NCBI RefSeq assembly: GCF_003171675.1 | Contig: NZ_QFZQ01000001.1 | Span: 372,001-436,000, forward strand | Origin: Reichenbachiella versicolor | GTDB taxonomy: Bacteria > Bacteroidota > Bacteroidia > Cytophagales > Cyclobacteriaceae | Direction: 5' to 3' | Length of the DNA: 64,000 nucleotides | Part shown: positions 16,454 to 25,744 of the stretch, in pieces | How positions within the stretch are numbered: position 1 is the stretch's first letter | Layout: every line of letters begins with the position of its first letter | Made by a program: the position numbers and the translations under genes | Notes under the pieces: model-generated | Told to the model about the DNA's origin: nothing | What the model saw: only the letters and a program-made list of their open reading frames with translations | The model's database searches: none

Positions 16454-19400
16454 TTATAGACCTTCGTTGTCGACCATTTTACCACTAAGTGTACCGGTCA
16501 AACTTACGAATTCAACTCTTCTGTTTTGTCTCTTACCTTCTTGAGTCAAGTTAGAAGCAATTGGTTTGCTTTCTCCCCATCCTTTGGTATATAGTCTAGA
16601 GTCCGCTATACCAAATTTGATAAGAGCTTCCTTAATCGCTTTAGATCTGTTTTCAGAAAGTCTCTGGTTTGCTTCGATAGTACCATCAGCATCCGTGTGA
16701 CCTTCGATTCGGAATGTCAAGTCCGGGTGCTCTTTCATTAAAGTAGCAATCTTATTCACGATACGGAAAGATTCAGGCTTGATTGTAGACTTTCCTACAT
16801 CAAACTCAATATTTCTTGTGATGAATTTACCAGTAGTAACAACTTGCTCGTAAAGGTTAAGTTCATCACTATCCAAAGTACGGATCTCACAACCAACAGC
16901 ATCAGTTACGACTACAGTATATCTACCCAAAATAAGGTTTTGGATATCCTGTGTAGTAGCACCGTTACTCCATTGATACTTGTAAGGTTCTGTACCTCCA
17001 TTGACAGAGATAAAGATCGCACCACTTTGATCTCCACAACACTTAACGTTGCGAACAGAGTCAATAGTCAGTTCAAGTTCATCAGGTTGCTCTATTGAAG
17101 CATTGATAGTATTCAAACAGCCATTGGCATCAGTAATCATGACTGAATAATCATCAGCTACTGCTTCACTGATATTTTGACTAGTAGCACCATTACTCCA
17201 TGCAAACTCATATGGTTCAACACCTCCAGCAGCAGTGATATCAATAGATCCAGTGCTTTCTCCAAAACAGTTAACGTCTTTGATATCGGCAATTTCTGTT
17301 TCGAATGATGGTGGCTGTACGATCTCGGCTTCTAATGTACTCACACAACCGTTACCTTGAGTAATTGATAGTTCATACTTACCAGCAGATAATCCAATGA
17401 TATCTTCGGTAGTTTCACCATTACTCCAAGCAAACTGGTAAGGTTCAACTCCTTCTAATGCTGTAACGTAAACTGCTCCTGTTTTCTCACCAAAACACTG
17501 GATGTCTGTGATAGCATCTATAGTAGATATCAATTTAACAGGTTGTTCTATTTCAGCTGACAATTTGGTTGTACATCCATTTTGATCAGTAACAATAGCT
17601 GTATAATTACCTGCCATTACATTGTTTAGTGAAGGCTGAGTACTTCCATTATTCCAGTTATATGAATATGGTGCTACACCTCCAGTTACTTTAGAAGTCA
17701 ATACGCCAGTTTCGTCACCATAGCAATTGACATTAGTAATATCCTCAACTTTGGCAATCAAAACCTCAGGCTCAGTTACCTCAGTATTGATTTCTTGTTT
17801 ACAGTCATTGGCATCTTTTACTTGGACAGTATAGGCATTTGAAATAACGTTGATCAAATCCTCTGTGCGTTCTCCATTACTCCAGAAATATTGGTAAGGA
17901 GTGACTCCACCACTTACAGTGATGTCTACTAAACCTTTTTTGTCACCATTACAAAGGTTGTGTTGTACCGTATCTAGAGCCAATTGTAGAGGTGTAGGTT
18001 CAGTGATGTCAACAATCACTTCTTTGGTACACATTTTATCATCTCTAACTGTAAGCTTATACTGACCAGCTACCAAATTCGAAAGGTCTTTAGTATCATG
18101 ACCACTGCTCCATTCGTACTGATATGGTGAAGTACCACCTTCAACATCGATAGATACCGCTCCATCACTATCACTGCTACACTTGATATTCGTTTGATCC
18201 ACAATAGAGGCTAAGAGCTCTTCAGGTTCTTCGATTGTAGTTGCTAACTTCTGTTCACAACCAAGAGTATCTCTGATGATCACATCATAATCTCCAGCTT
18301 TAAGGAACTTAATGTTTCTGGTACTGTCTCCAGTATTCCAACTATAAGTATAAATTCCAGCTCCACCTGTAACTTTAGTTTCAATCGATCCCATTGTTTG
18401 CTGGAAACAGTTGTTATTAACAATGTTCCCGAACTCTGCCACCATTTTAGGAGGTTCAGTTACTGAAGCAGTCAAGTTTTCAATACATCCATTAGCGTCA
18501 GTAATTACCAATTGATAATCATCGGCAATCACGTTATTCAAATTCTGAGATTTCTCTCCATTGCTCCAACTATACTTGTAAGGCTTTTCGCCTCCTAGTA
18601 CTTCGATTCTGATATTACCTTCATTGTCTCCGTTACATTTTACATTGTCGATTGAAGCAATTTTAGCTTGAAGATCTTCTGGCTCCTCAACTTTGATAGG
18701 AAGAGTCTTCTGACATCCGTTTTTATCAGTAACAGTTACTTCGTAGTCACCAGCAGGGATATTCGTCAAATCTTGAGTGTTTTGACCAGTGTTCCAAGAG
18801 TAAGTGTAAGGTGATACACCACCGATTACAGTAAGTGCGATAGAACCAGTGGTAGCTCCATTACAAAGTACGTGATCTATATTGTCAATTTGAATGTTCA
18901 TTCCTATTGGCTCAGTGACGGTAGCAGGTACCACTTCAACATGTCCATTCGCATCCACTACAGTCAAAGCATATTCTCCAGCAGGGATGTTATTTACGTT
19001 TTGAGTACTATCACCATTCGTCCAAGAGAAGGTATATGGCTTAACTCCACCTGTTACCACTGACTCTATTGCTCCTGTACTTTCTCCTTGACACATGATA
19101 TTTGTGATGCGAGAGATTTTAGCTTCCAATGCAGGCGGCTGAGTAATAACAGTATGCAGCATCACCTCACAGCCTTTAGAGTCTTCCACGTTTACAGAGT
19201 AGTTACCTGCAGGTAGTGTACTTATATCTTCAGTTGCAGACCCGTTACTCCAACTGTATCTGTATGGCGCTACACCCCCTTTGACTGCTAAATCAATAGC
19301 TCCGGTTCTGTTACCAAATGTTCTGATATTTGTAACTTTTTTGAACTCAGCAATCAGTTTTTCAGGTTGAGTCAAAGTAACATTGATAGTAGAATCAGTA

Positions 19401-22400
19401 CATCCATTTTTATCTTTGATAATGACAGCATAGTTACCAGCCATTACATCACTAATGTCCTGAGTTTGTGCTCTATTAGACCACATGTATCTGTAAGGGG
19501 TTGTTCCTCCTGTTACTGAAATATTGATCGACCCGTCACTTCCTCCAGCACAAGAGATGTCAGATGAAGAAACCAGAGTGCTTTGAAGAGGTTCAGGTTG
19601 TGTGATAACTTGAGTCAATCTCTGGATACAACCATTGGCATCAGTAATACTTACTGAATAGGTTCCTGCTGGTAAATTATCCAGATTTTGAGTTGTAGCA
19701 CCATTACTCCATTTGAAAGTATATGGTTTTACTCCACCCATCACATTCAATGCAATCTTTCCTGTGTAGTCTCCTGAACACTTAATGTCTTCGACATTTA
19801 AGATAGATGCTACGAAAGGAGTTGGTTCTTTGATTGCAGTAGAAGCAGTTTTAGTACATCCTTTAGCATCAGTTACAGTCAAAGTATATTTACCTGCTAC
19901 TAGGTTTTTGATGTCTTGGGTTTGAGAACCGTTACTCCAGCTATATTTATATGGTGCTGTTCCTCCTTCTACTGAAACATTGATAAATCCAGTGTTATTT
20001 CCATTACAAAGAACATGCCCTAACGTATCCAAGTTTAATACTAGCAATGGAGGTTGCTTAATCTCAACATCTATATCATTTTGACAGCCATTACCTTCAG
20101 CAATTTGAACTTTGTACTTTCCTGCAGGAACATTTACAAGGTCTTGTGTAGTAGCTCCATTGCTCCAAGAGTATTGATATGGTCCTACACCTCCTGTAAT
20201 AGAAATATCAATAGCACCTTCTTCTGCACCGAAGCAGTTAACATTAGTAATGTTTTTAACAGTGTACTTAACCTCGCTTGGCTGGTTGATAGTACTGCTT
20301 ACAATTTGAGTACAACCGTTAGCGTCAGTTGCTGTTAATGTATATTCTCCTGCAGGAATTTCTGCAAGGTTCTGTGTAGTAGCTCCATTGCTCCAGGCAA
20401 AAGTATATGGAGTTACACCTCCTGTAGTTCTAATAGTGACAGCACCCGTACTTTGTCCATAACATTTAATATGTTTCTCAGACTCAAGAATAGCGATGAA
20501 CTTGGTTGGCTGATTAATGACTACATCTCTTATACTAGTACATCCGTTGGCATCTGTTACCACTACAGAATACTGTCCTGTTTTCAAATCTGATATATCC
20601 TGAGTAGTGGATCCGTTACTCCACTTGTAAGTGTAAGGTGATTTACCACCTTTTACAGAGAGATTAATAGCACCGGTATTCTCACCATAACATAAGATAT
20701 GAGTCACGTCAACTGAAGTTTCGATCACAGGAGGTTCAGTTACCTCAGCACTGATAGTATCTTTACATCCATTGGTGTCAACTATTTCTAGCTTATAAAG
20801 GCCACTTTTTACATCAACAATATCTTGAGAAGTAGCTCCATTGTTCCATTGGTAATTATAAGGTTTCACTCCACCAGAAACCTCAACATTCACCTCTCCA
20901 AGTCTATCTTCAGCACAAAGGTTGTTTGTGATTTTAGCTAAAGTAGTTTTTAACTTAGGAGGGGAGGTAAGAAGTTTGTCATAGCCAGTTTTACAGCCGT
21001 TTTTATCCATTACACTCAAAGTATATTTACCAGCAGCTAGTTGACTTAGGTTTTGGATTGAATCACCAGTATTCCAAACATAATTATAAGGCTTAACTCC
21101 ACCTGAGACATTTAGATTGATTTCACCAGTATTATTACCGAAACAATCAATGTTTCCAACTTTGCCTTCTCTGACAAGTAGAAGTTCAGGTTCTTCTATT
21201 CTAGTATTGATTATTTTCTCACAACCATTATTGTCTTTAACAATTACTTCATAATCCCCTGCTTTTACTTCAGCTATATTTTGAGTAGTCAATCCATTGT
21301 TCCATTCAAAAGTATATGGCGTGCTTCCCCCTTGAACGTCTACATCAATAGCCCCAGTTCGTTGATCAAAACACAAAACATTTGTGACTTTATTGAATCC
21401 AACAACTAATTCTTCTGGTTGAGTGATAGAAGCTTCTAAGTTCAACTCACATCGGTTTGCATCGAGGATTTTAACAGAGTAGTCTCCTGCAGGAACGTCT
21501 GATATATCTTGAGTAATCATGCCGTTCGACCAATGGTATTTATATGGCGCAAGACCACCAGTTACATCTACATCTATACCACCTTTCACTTCACTGAAAC
21601 AAAGGATATCAGTAACTGTAGTGATTTCAGCGGCAAATTTGTCAGGTTGAGATAGTATAGTGTCTAATTGAATTTTGAAATCATTCGCATCCGTAATAGT
21701 CACACTATACTCTCCAGCAGGAAGAGCTGTTAGATCCTCAGTTTGTTGTCCACTATTCCAATTAAAAGTATAAGGCTGAACTCCGCCTTCTACAGATATT
21801 CCTATTTCACCAGTCTGATCACCAAAACACTTGATGTCAGTTGCATAATCAATTCTAGCAGTAAGTTCTGCTGGTTGTTCTATAGTTACATTTACAATCT
21901 TGTTACATCCTGTAGCATCTGTAACTCTTACGTTGTAATTACCTGTCTTCAGACCGTCTACATTTTGAGTTGTAGAGTTATTATTCCATTGATATTTGTA
22001 AGGTGCGGTACCACCTTCTACTGAAATAGATACGTTACCGTCTGCTCCTCCATGAAAAGATACATTTTTAGACTCTAAAACCTTAACCTCAAGATTTTCT
22101 GGTTGAGTAATACTTGTTTTTAAAGTGTCTAAACACCCGTTTTCATCAACTACTTTGACCGAGTATTCACCTGCTTGAACGCCTGCAATATCTTGAGAGT
22201 TCAGACCATTACTCCAATCATATTTATAGGGTTGAACCCCTCCTTGCACATGAATATCTATTGCTCCACCATGATCTCCGAAACATCTTACATTTCTGAT
22301 TCGATCAAATGAGAGTTCAAGCTTTTCTGGCTCATGAACTTTAGCTGTTGATACTTCAGAACAGCCTTCAGAGTCAGTAACTGTTACTTCATAGTTTCCT

Positions 22401-23146
22401 GCAGGTAAGTTGCTAATATCTTGCGTAGTTGCTCCATTATTCCAATTGTAAGAATAGGGGGGGCGACCACCATCAACGGAGATGTTAACTTCACCTGATT
22501 GGTCTCCTTGACAAAGAATATTCTTTACATCGTCTACAGATCGTACGATCAGAGGCGTTTCCTTTACTTCTGCTGTTACAATTTCTTGACAGTTATTAGC
22601 ATCTGTTACTAATACTGAATACTCTCCAGAAATTACACCAGTAAGATCTTGAGACCTTGTACCATTACTCCAACTATAGGCATATGGTTCAATACCCCCT
22701 TCAACATCAATATCAATTTCTCCCTGATTATACCCAAAACACAAGATATCCTTGGTACCGATAACTTTGGCTTCAAGCTTCTCAGGCTGTTTGATCTCAA
22801 TTTCTAAAGTATCACTACAACTAAATCCGTCATAGACTGCTACTTTATATGTGCCAGCTGCTAGACCTGCGACATCTTGACTAGTAGCTCCATGACTCCA
22901 ATAGTACTTATACGGAGGATATCCACCTTCTGCTGAAATGTCAATGGCTCCTTTTTGTTCACCATTACAAAAGTTGTCTTTTGTGGATTCTAAATTGATA
23001 ATGATTTTTGGTGACTGTGTAATGATAATATCCACCCCTTTTTTTTGCTGACGAGTACTGTCCTGAGCTTGAACAGTAGATTGCATAAAAAGAGCAAATA
23101 CTAACAACGCTGCTGTTTTACACAGTGGGTTCGCGAGTATTCTCAT
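16454..23146 (-). CDS. Giant SprB-repeat protein with C-terminal OmpA-like domain
   Basis: 2230 residues. A signal peptide ends near residue 28 (V-Q-A-Q). I count 27 tandem SprB-type units of about 74-75 residues from about 47 to 2090, each with G-x-I-x-(I/V)-x-V-x-G-G, P-Y-x-(Y/F)-x-W, a T-Q-(D/N)-(I/L) turn, and two cysteines (one before the first glycine, one in D-A-N-G-C). Residues about 2109-2214 are an OmpA-like peptidoglycan-binding domain (G-H-T-D-A-D-G with Asp about 2152, and Arg about 2167). The Flavobacterium johnsoniae SprB adhesin has such repeats but is a T9SS cargo; here no T9SS sorting domain is present, and the protein should instead be tied to peptidoglycan. A role in adhesion or gliding is inferred only. 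A large inverted repeat follows the stop. Confidence 0.9.
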   Translation of the reverse strand: MRILANPLCKTAALLVFALFMQSTVQAQDSTRQQKKGVDIIITQSPKIIINLESTKDNFCNGEQKGAIDISAEGGYPPYKYYWSHGATSQDVAGLAAGTYKVAVYDGFSCSDTLEIEIKQPEKLEAKVIGTKDILCFGYNQGEIDIDVEGGIEPYAYSWSNGTRSQDLTGVISGEYSVLVTDANNCQEIVTAEVKETPLIVRSVDDVKNILCQGDQSGEVNISVDGGRPPYSYNWNNGATTQDISNLPAGNYEVTVTDSEGCSEVSTAKVHEPEKLELSFDRIRNVRCFGDHGGAIDIHVQGGVQPYKYDWSNGLNSQDIAGVQAGEYSVKVVDENGCLDTLKTSITQPENLEVKVLESKNVSFHGGADGNVSISVEGGTAPYKYQWNNNSTTQNVDGLKTGNYNVRVTDATGCNKIVNVTIEQPAELTARIDYATDIKCFGDQTGEIGISVEGGVQPYTFNWNSGQQTEDLTALPAGEYSVTITDANDFKIQLDTILSQPDKFAAEITTVTDILCFSEVKGGIDVDVTGGLAPYKYHWSNGMITQDISDVPAGDYSVKILDANRCELNLEASITQPEELVVGFNKVTNVLCFDQRTGAIDVDVQGGSTPYTFEWNNGLTTQNIAEVKAGDYEVIVKDNNGCEKIINTRIEEPELLLVREGKVGNIDCFGNNTGEINLNVSGGVKPYNYVWNTGDSIQNLSQLAAGKYTLSVMDKNGCKTGYDKLLTSPPKLKTTLAKITNNLCAEDRLGEVNVEVSGGVKPYNYQWNNGATSQDIVDVKSGLYKLEIVDTNGCKDTISAEVTEPPVIETSVDVTHILCYGENTGAINLSVKGGKSPYTYKWSNGSTTQDISDLKTGQYSVVVTDANGCTSIRDVVINQPTKFIAILESEKHIKCYGQSTGAVTIRTTGGVTPYTFAWSNGATTQNLAEIPAGEYTLTATDANGCTQIVSSTINQPSEVKYTVKNITNVNCFGAEEGAIDISITGGVGPYQYSWSNGATTQDLVNVPAGKYKVQIAEGNGCQNDIDVEIKQPPLLVLNLDTLGHVLCNGNNTGFINVSVEGGTAPYKYSWSNGSQTQDIKNLVAGKYTLTVTDAKGCTKTASTAIKEPTPFVASILNVEDIKCSGDYTGKIALNVMGGVKPYTFKWSNGATTQNLDNLPAGTYSVSITDANGCIQRLTQVITQPEPLQSTLVSSSDISCAGGSDGSINISVTGGTTPYRYMWSNRAQTQDISDVMAGNYAVIIKDKNGCTDSTINVTLTQPEKLIAEFKKVTNIRTFGNRTGAIDLAVKGGVAPYRYSWSNGSATEDISTLPAGNYSVNVEDSKGCEVMLHTVITQPPALEAKISRITNIMCQGESTGAIESVVTGGVKPYTFSWTNGDSTQNVNNIPAGEYALTVVDANGHVEVVPATVTEPIGMNIQIDNIDHVLCNGATTGSIALTVIGGVSPYTYSWNTGQNTQDLTNIPAGDYEVTVTDKNGCQKTLPIKVEEPEDLQAKIASIDNVKCNGDNEGNIRIEVLGGEKPYKYSWSNGEKSQNLNNVIADDYQLVITDANGCIENLTASVTEPPKMVAEFGNIVNNNCFQQTMGSIETKVTGGAGIYTYSWNTGDSTRNIKFLKAGDYDVIIRDTLGCEQKLATTIEEPEELLASIVDQTNIKCSSDSDGAVSIDVEGGTSPYQYEWSSGHDTKDLSNLVAGQYKLTVRDDKMCTKEVIVDITEPTPLQLALDTVQHNLCNGDKKGLVDITVSGGVTPYQYFWSNGERTEDLINVISNAYTVQVKDANDCKQEINTEVTEPEVLIAKVEDITNVNCYGDETGVLTSKVTGGVAPYSYNWNNGSTQPSLNNVMAGNYTAIVTDQNGCTTKLSAEIEQPVKLISTIDAITDIQCFGEKTGAVYVTALEGVEPYQFAWSNGETTEDIIGLSAGKYELSITQGNGCVSTLEAEIVQPPSFETEIADIKDVNCFGESTGSIDITAAGGVEPYEFAWSNGATSQNISEAVADDYSVMITDANGCLNTINASIEQPDELELTIDSVRNVKCCGDQSGAIFISVNGGTEPYKYQWSNGATTQDIQNLILGRYTVVVTDAVGCEIRTLDSDELNLYEQVVTTGKFITRNIEFDVGKSTIKPESFRIVNKIATLMKEHPDLTFRIEGHTDADGTIEANQRLSENRSKAIKEALIKFGIADSRLYTKGWGESKPIASNLTQEGKRQNRRVEFVSLTGTLSGKMVDNEGL
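16876..23005 (-). repeat. 27 tandem SprB repeat units (about 222-225 bp each)
   Basis: Protein-level repeats counted by eye from the G-G-x2-P-Y-x-Y-x-W core. Twenty-five of 27 units have the first conserved cysteine (missing in units 5 and 17) and 25 of 27 have the second (missing in units 6 and 18). Unit 27 has a double cysteine at the first site. DNA similarity between units is moderate, so the array is old rather than newly expanded. Boundaries are approximate. Confidence 0.88.
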
Positions 23147-23451
23147 GTTTAGTTAGCGATTATAAAATTTACTTCTCTACGGCTTTTGACCGAAATTCAA
23201 TTAAAGTTAAGGTTTTTTTGGTTGCTCCAATTTATTAGCCTTTACAATACTTGTAATTGGTTGACAAATCAGAAAATAAAATGGGTTCAAGCATAAAAAA
23301 TACTTGAATGAAGGAATTTTACAGATGCAATAGCAAGGTAGAAAGTAGAGTCGATATGTGCAATTCTACATCAAGATTTTACAATAATGTAACTGTCGAA
23401 TAGTAAGGGGGAAAAGTGTTTTTTCCTTCTTTTAGGGGTGAAAGTAGGCTT
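23147..23451. other. Intergenic region of 305 bp, nothing recognised
   Basis: Lies upstream of the SprB-repeat gene and downstream of the Gfo/Idh/MocA gene, both on the minus strand. It should hold the promoter of the giant gene and the end of the upstream operon. I see no ORF, no clear terminator hairpin with a T run, and no match to the Bacteroidota TAnnTTTG promoter element. Confidence 0.5.
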
Positions 23452-24483
23452 TTAGTTATCTATTTTGACTTCTCTCTTTTGCTGATGACTTTGATATACA
23501 GCTTCTTGAACTTTGAGATTTTGCAAGTAGTGGTTGCCAGTGATATCAAAAGGAATATTTTTAATCATGCAATCAATAAAATGTTTTTGAGTGTAGTAAA
23601 CACAATCTCCGGCAAAATTGATTTGGTTGTGCTGGTATTCGATTTGTTCTTCAGGTTTTCCGAGCTTTTTTATAAAAATATTACCAAAAATATCTAATCG
23701 AAGACTTCCTCCTTCTGCATCAACACGTGTTTCACCAAAAGTGTATCTTGGATTGGGGCATTCTACTTCATTGTATCGATTGGCATCTAATATTGCTTGA
23801 ATACCGCCTTCTATTTCAAACATAACAATACCAGAATCTTCTCCTGCAATATGTTGATTTAGTTTTCTAAGTTTTGCATAGACAGATTGAATGTCTCCAA
23901 GTAAGTATCTGAACACATCTATAAAATGAATACCGGTCTCATAAATAAGCAATCGAGGCATTTCTCTGAAATAAGGTTGACGAGCTAGGTATGCATCGTC
24001 TGGCCATCCATCTCCCATTCTCATTCTGTGATATAGCGAGAAAATTTTGCTTCCAATTATACCACTATTTAAGAGCTGTTTAATTTTTTGGTGCCAAGGT
24101 TGGAATCTAAAATTCTCATGTACCATAAACTGAACCCCTGACTGGTTCATTGATTCTACTAGCTTCTTGGCTTCACTGTAAGAAGGGGCAAGAGGTTTTT
24201 GACAAAGAATATGCTTTCCATGAGAAGCTGCTTGCTGACAAAGTTTTAAATGACTAGAGGGAGGCGTAATGATATCAACTATATCAAAGTCAATATTATT
24301 AAAAGCATCTTCTAAGGTTTCAAAAGTATGTTTGACTTCAAATTCATTAGCCATTTCTACAGCCTTTGGCAAGTCTAGGTCACATATTGCAACCAATTCT
24401 ACTTCAGGAATACGTTTCCAAGCTTCTATGTGAAATTTAGAAAAATACCCAGCTCCTATGCTTACAATTTTTAATTTATTCAT
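23452..24483 (-). CDS. Gfo/Idh/MocA family NAD(P)-dependent oxidoreductase
   Basis: 343 residues. The N-terminal Rossmann motif is seen as V-S-I-G-A-G-Y-F-S-K-F-H (residues about 7-18), followed by V-A-I-C-D. The family lysine motif appears as Q-K-P-L-A (about 95-99). The C-terminal half carries the expected mixed alpha/beta substrate domain, including E-T-G-I-H-F-I-D-V-F-R with the catalytic histidine region. Members oxidise or reduce sugars and sugar acids. It is the last gene of a five-gene minus-strand operon, starting 10 bp after the MFS transporter. It probably handles the same imported acid or a derivative; the exact substrate cannot be read from the sequence. Confidence 0.9.
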   Translation of the reverse strand: MNKLKIVSIGAGYFSKFHIEAWKRIPEVELVAICDLDLPKAVEMANEFEVKHTFETLEDAFNNIDFDIVDIITPPSSHLKLCQQAASHGKHILCQKPLAPSYSEAKKLVESMNQSGVQFMVHENFRFQPWHQKIKQLLNSGIIGSKIFSLYHRMRMGDGWPDDAYLARQPYFREMPRLLIYETGIHFIDVFRYLLGDIQSVYAKLRKLNQHIAGEDSGIVMFEIEGGIQAILDANRYNEVECPNPRYTFGETRVDAEGGSLRLDIFGNIFIKKLGKPEEQIEYQHNQINFAGDCVYYTQKHFIDCMIKNIPFDITGNHYLQNLKVQEAVYQSHQQKREVKIDN

Positions 24484-24493
24484 CCTTATTTAA

Positions 24494-25744
24494 TCAATAA
24501 GCTAAACCGGCTTTTGCTTTTGTTCTTGACCAAATGACCACCGCAATAATGTTTAGTCCAGCTGCAGTATAAAAAAAGTAATCAACTGTACCTGTCCAAG
24601 CTGTAAGGTATGGAAATGCAAGTGCTGTTAAGAATGAGCCAATATTTCCAGCCATATTCATGGCTCCTGAAGCTGTTCCGGCATTGCTCTTACCAATATC
24701 TACACATAGAGCCCATGAAGGTGGTAGTGTCATATCTGCTCCTAAAATGGCAATGCTGAGCATAATGACTGCTGTAATCGGTGTTTTCATAAAAATACTT
24801 CCTATTAACCCTATGGCTGCTAGGGAGAATCCAATTATGGCTGGTAATTTTCTAGATAGGTTCCATTTTCCAGCAGCGTATATTCTATCAATTAAAATTC
24901 CAGCAATCCAGTTGCCACCAGCACCAGCAACAAATGGAGCAATAGAATACCATCCAGCCTCAAGGCTATTTAATGAGTAGGTTTCTTTAAGGTAAGGGAA
25001 GAGCCAAGTCAATGCAAAATAGAAAGTGAAGTTGCTACAAAAGTACTGTATGATAGCAATTTTCATATTGGAGGATTTTAAAAGAGTTCCAATAATGAGT
25101 TTTTCTTTTTTTGTAGTTTCAGGTTGTTGTCTGTTTAATAGAATATGTTTTTTTTCTTCTTCGCTAATGAAGGGATGCTTTTCTGGGTCGTCTCTAAATA
25201 CAAACCACCAAATTACAGCCCAAACCACTCCAATAACACCTAGAATATAAAAAGATGTTCTCCATCCAAATTCACTTATCAACCAAGCTACGAACGGTAA
25301 AGCGAACGCGGCTCCAAGTCTTGAACCAGAAAAGTTGAGACCTAAAACAAGCCCCCTTTCCTTGAGTGGAATCCATGAAAAAATAGCTCTAGACATGCCT
25401 GGGAATGCTCCTGCTTCTCCCGCTCCAAATAAGAACCTAGTAAATATTAGAGATAAGTAGTTCCAAGCAAACCCCGTCATAGCTGTGAAAACTGACCATA
25501 CCGAAACTATGGATGCTAGTACCTTTCGGGGTCCAAATTCATCGGATAACATGCCACTCGGAACTTGAAAAAGTGCATATCCTAGAGCAAAAGCTGAAAG
25601 TACCCAACCCATATATATATCTGATAAACCCAAGTCTGCTTGGATAGTTTCTTTTGCGACAGAGATGCAAACTCTGTCAACATAAAGTAGGAGAGATAAG
25701 ATAAACATGCCTGAGACGACAATATGTCTGGTTGGTAGTTTCAT
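24494..25744 (-). CDS. MFS transporter, anion:cation symporter type
   Basis: 416 residues with about 12 hydrophobic helices. The motif after TM2 (P-S-G-M-L-S-D-E-F-G-P-R) and the sequence F-L-F-G-A-G-E-A-G-A-F-P-G in TM4 are typical of the ACS family, which imports glucarate, galactonate, tartrate and other organic acids. The start ATG overlaps the stop of the kinase gene (ATGA at 25741-25744), so the two are translationally coupled. As the only transporter of the operon it is the likely importer of the substrate. Confidence 0.9.
   Translation of the reverse strand: MKLPTRHIVVSGMFILSLLLYVDRVCISVAKETIQADLGLSDIYMGWVLSAFALGYALFQVPSGMLSDEFGPRKVLASIVSVWSVFTAMTGFAWNYLSLIFTRFLFGAGEAGAFPGMSRAIFSWIPLKERGLVLGLNFSGSRLGAAFALPFVAWLISEFGWRTSFYILGVIGVVWAVIWWFVFRDDPEKHPFISEEEKKHILLNRQQPETTKKEKLIIGTLLKSSNMKIAIIQYFCSNFTFYFALTWLFPYLKETYSLNSLEAGWYSIAPFVAGAGGNWIAGILIDRIYAAGKWNLSRKLPAIIGFSLAAIGLIGSIFMKTPITAVIMLSIAILGADMTLPPSWALCVDIGKSNAGTASGAMNMAGNIGSFLTALAFPYLTAWTGTVDYFFYTAAGLNIIAVVIWSRTKAKAGLAY

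Noticed and set aside
16844-22024. Several 60-95-codon frames opposite the SprB-repeat gene
   Set aside because: They are shadows of a highly repetitive gene; no start signals or recognisable domains.
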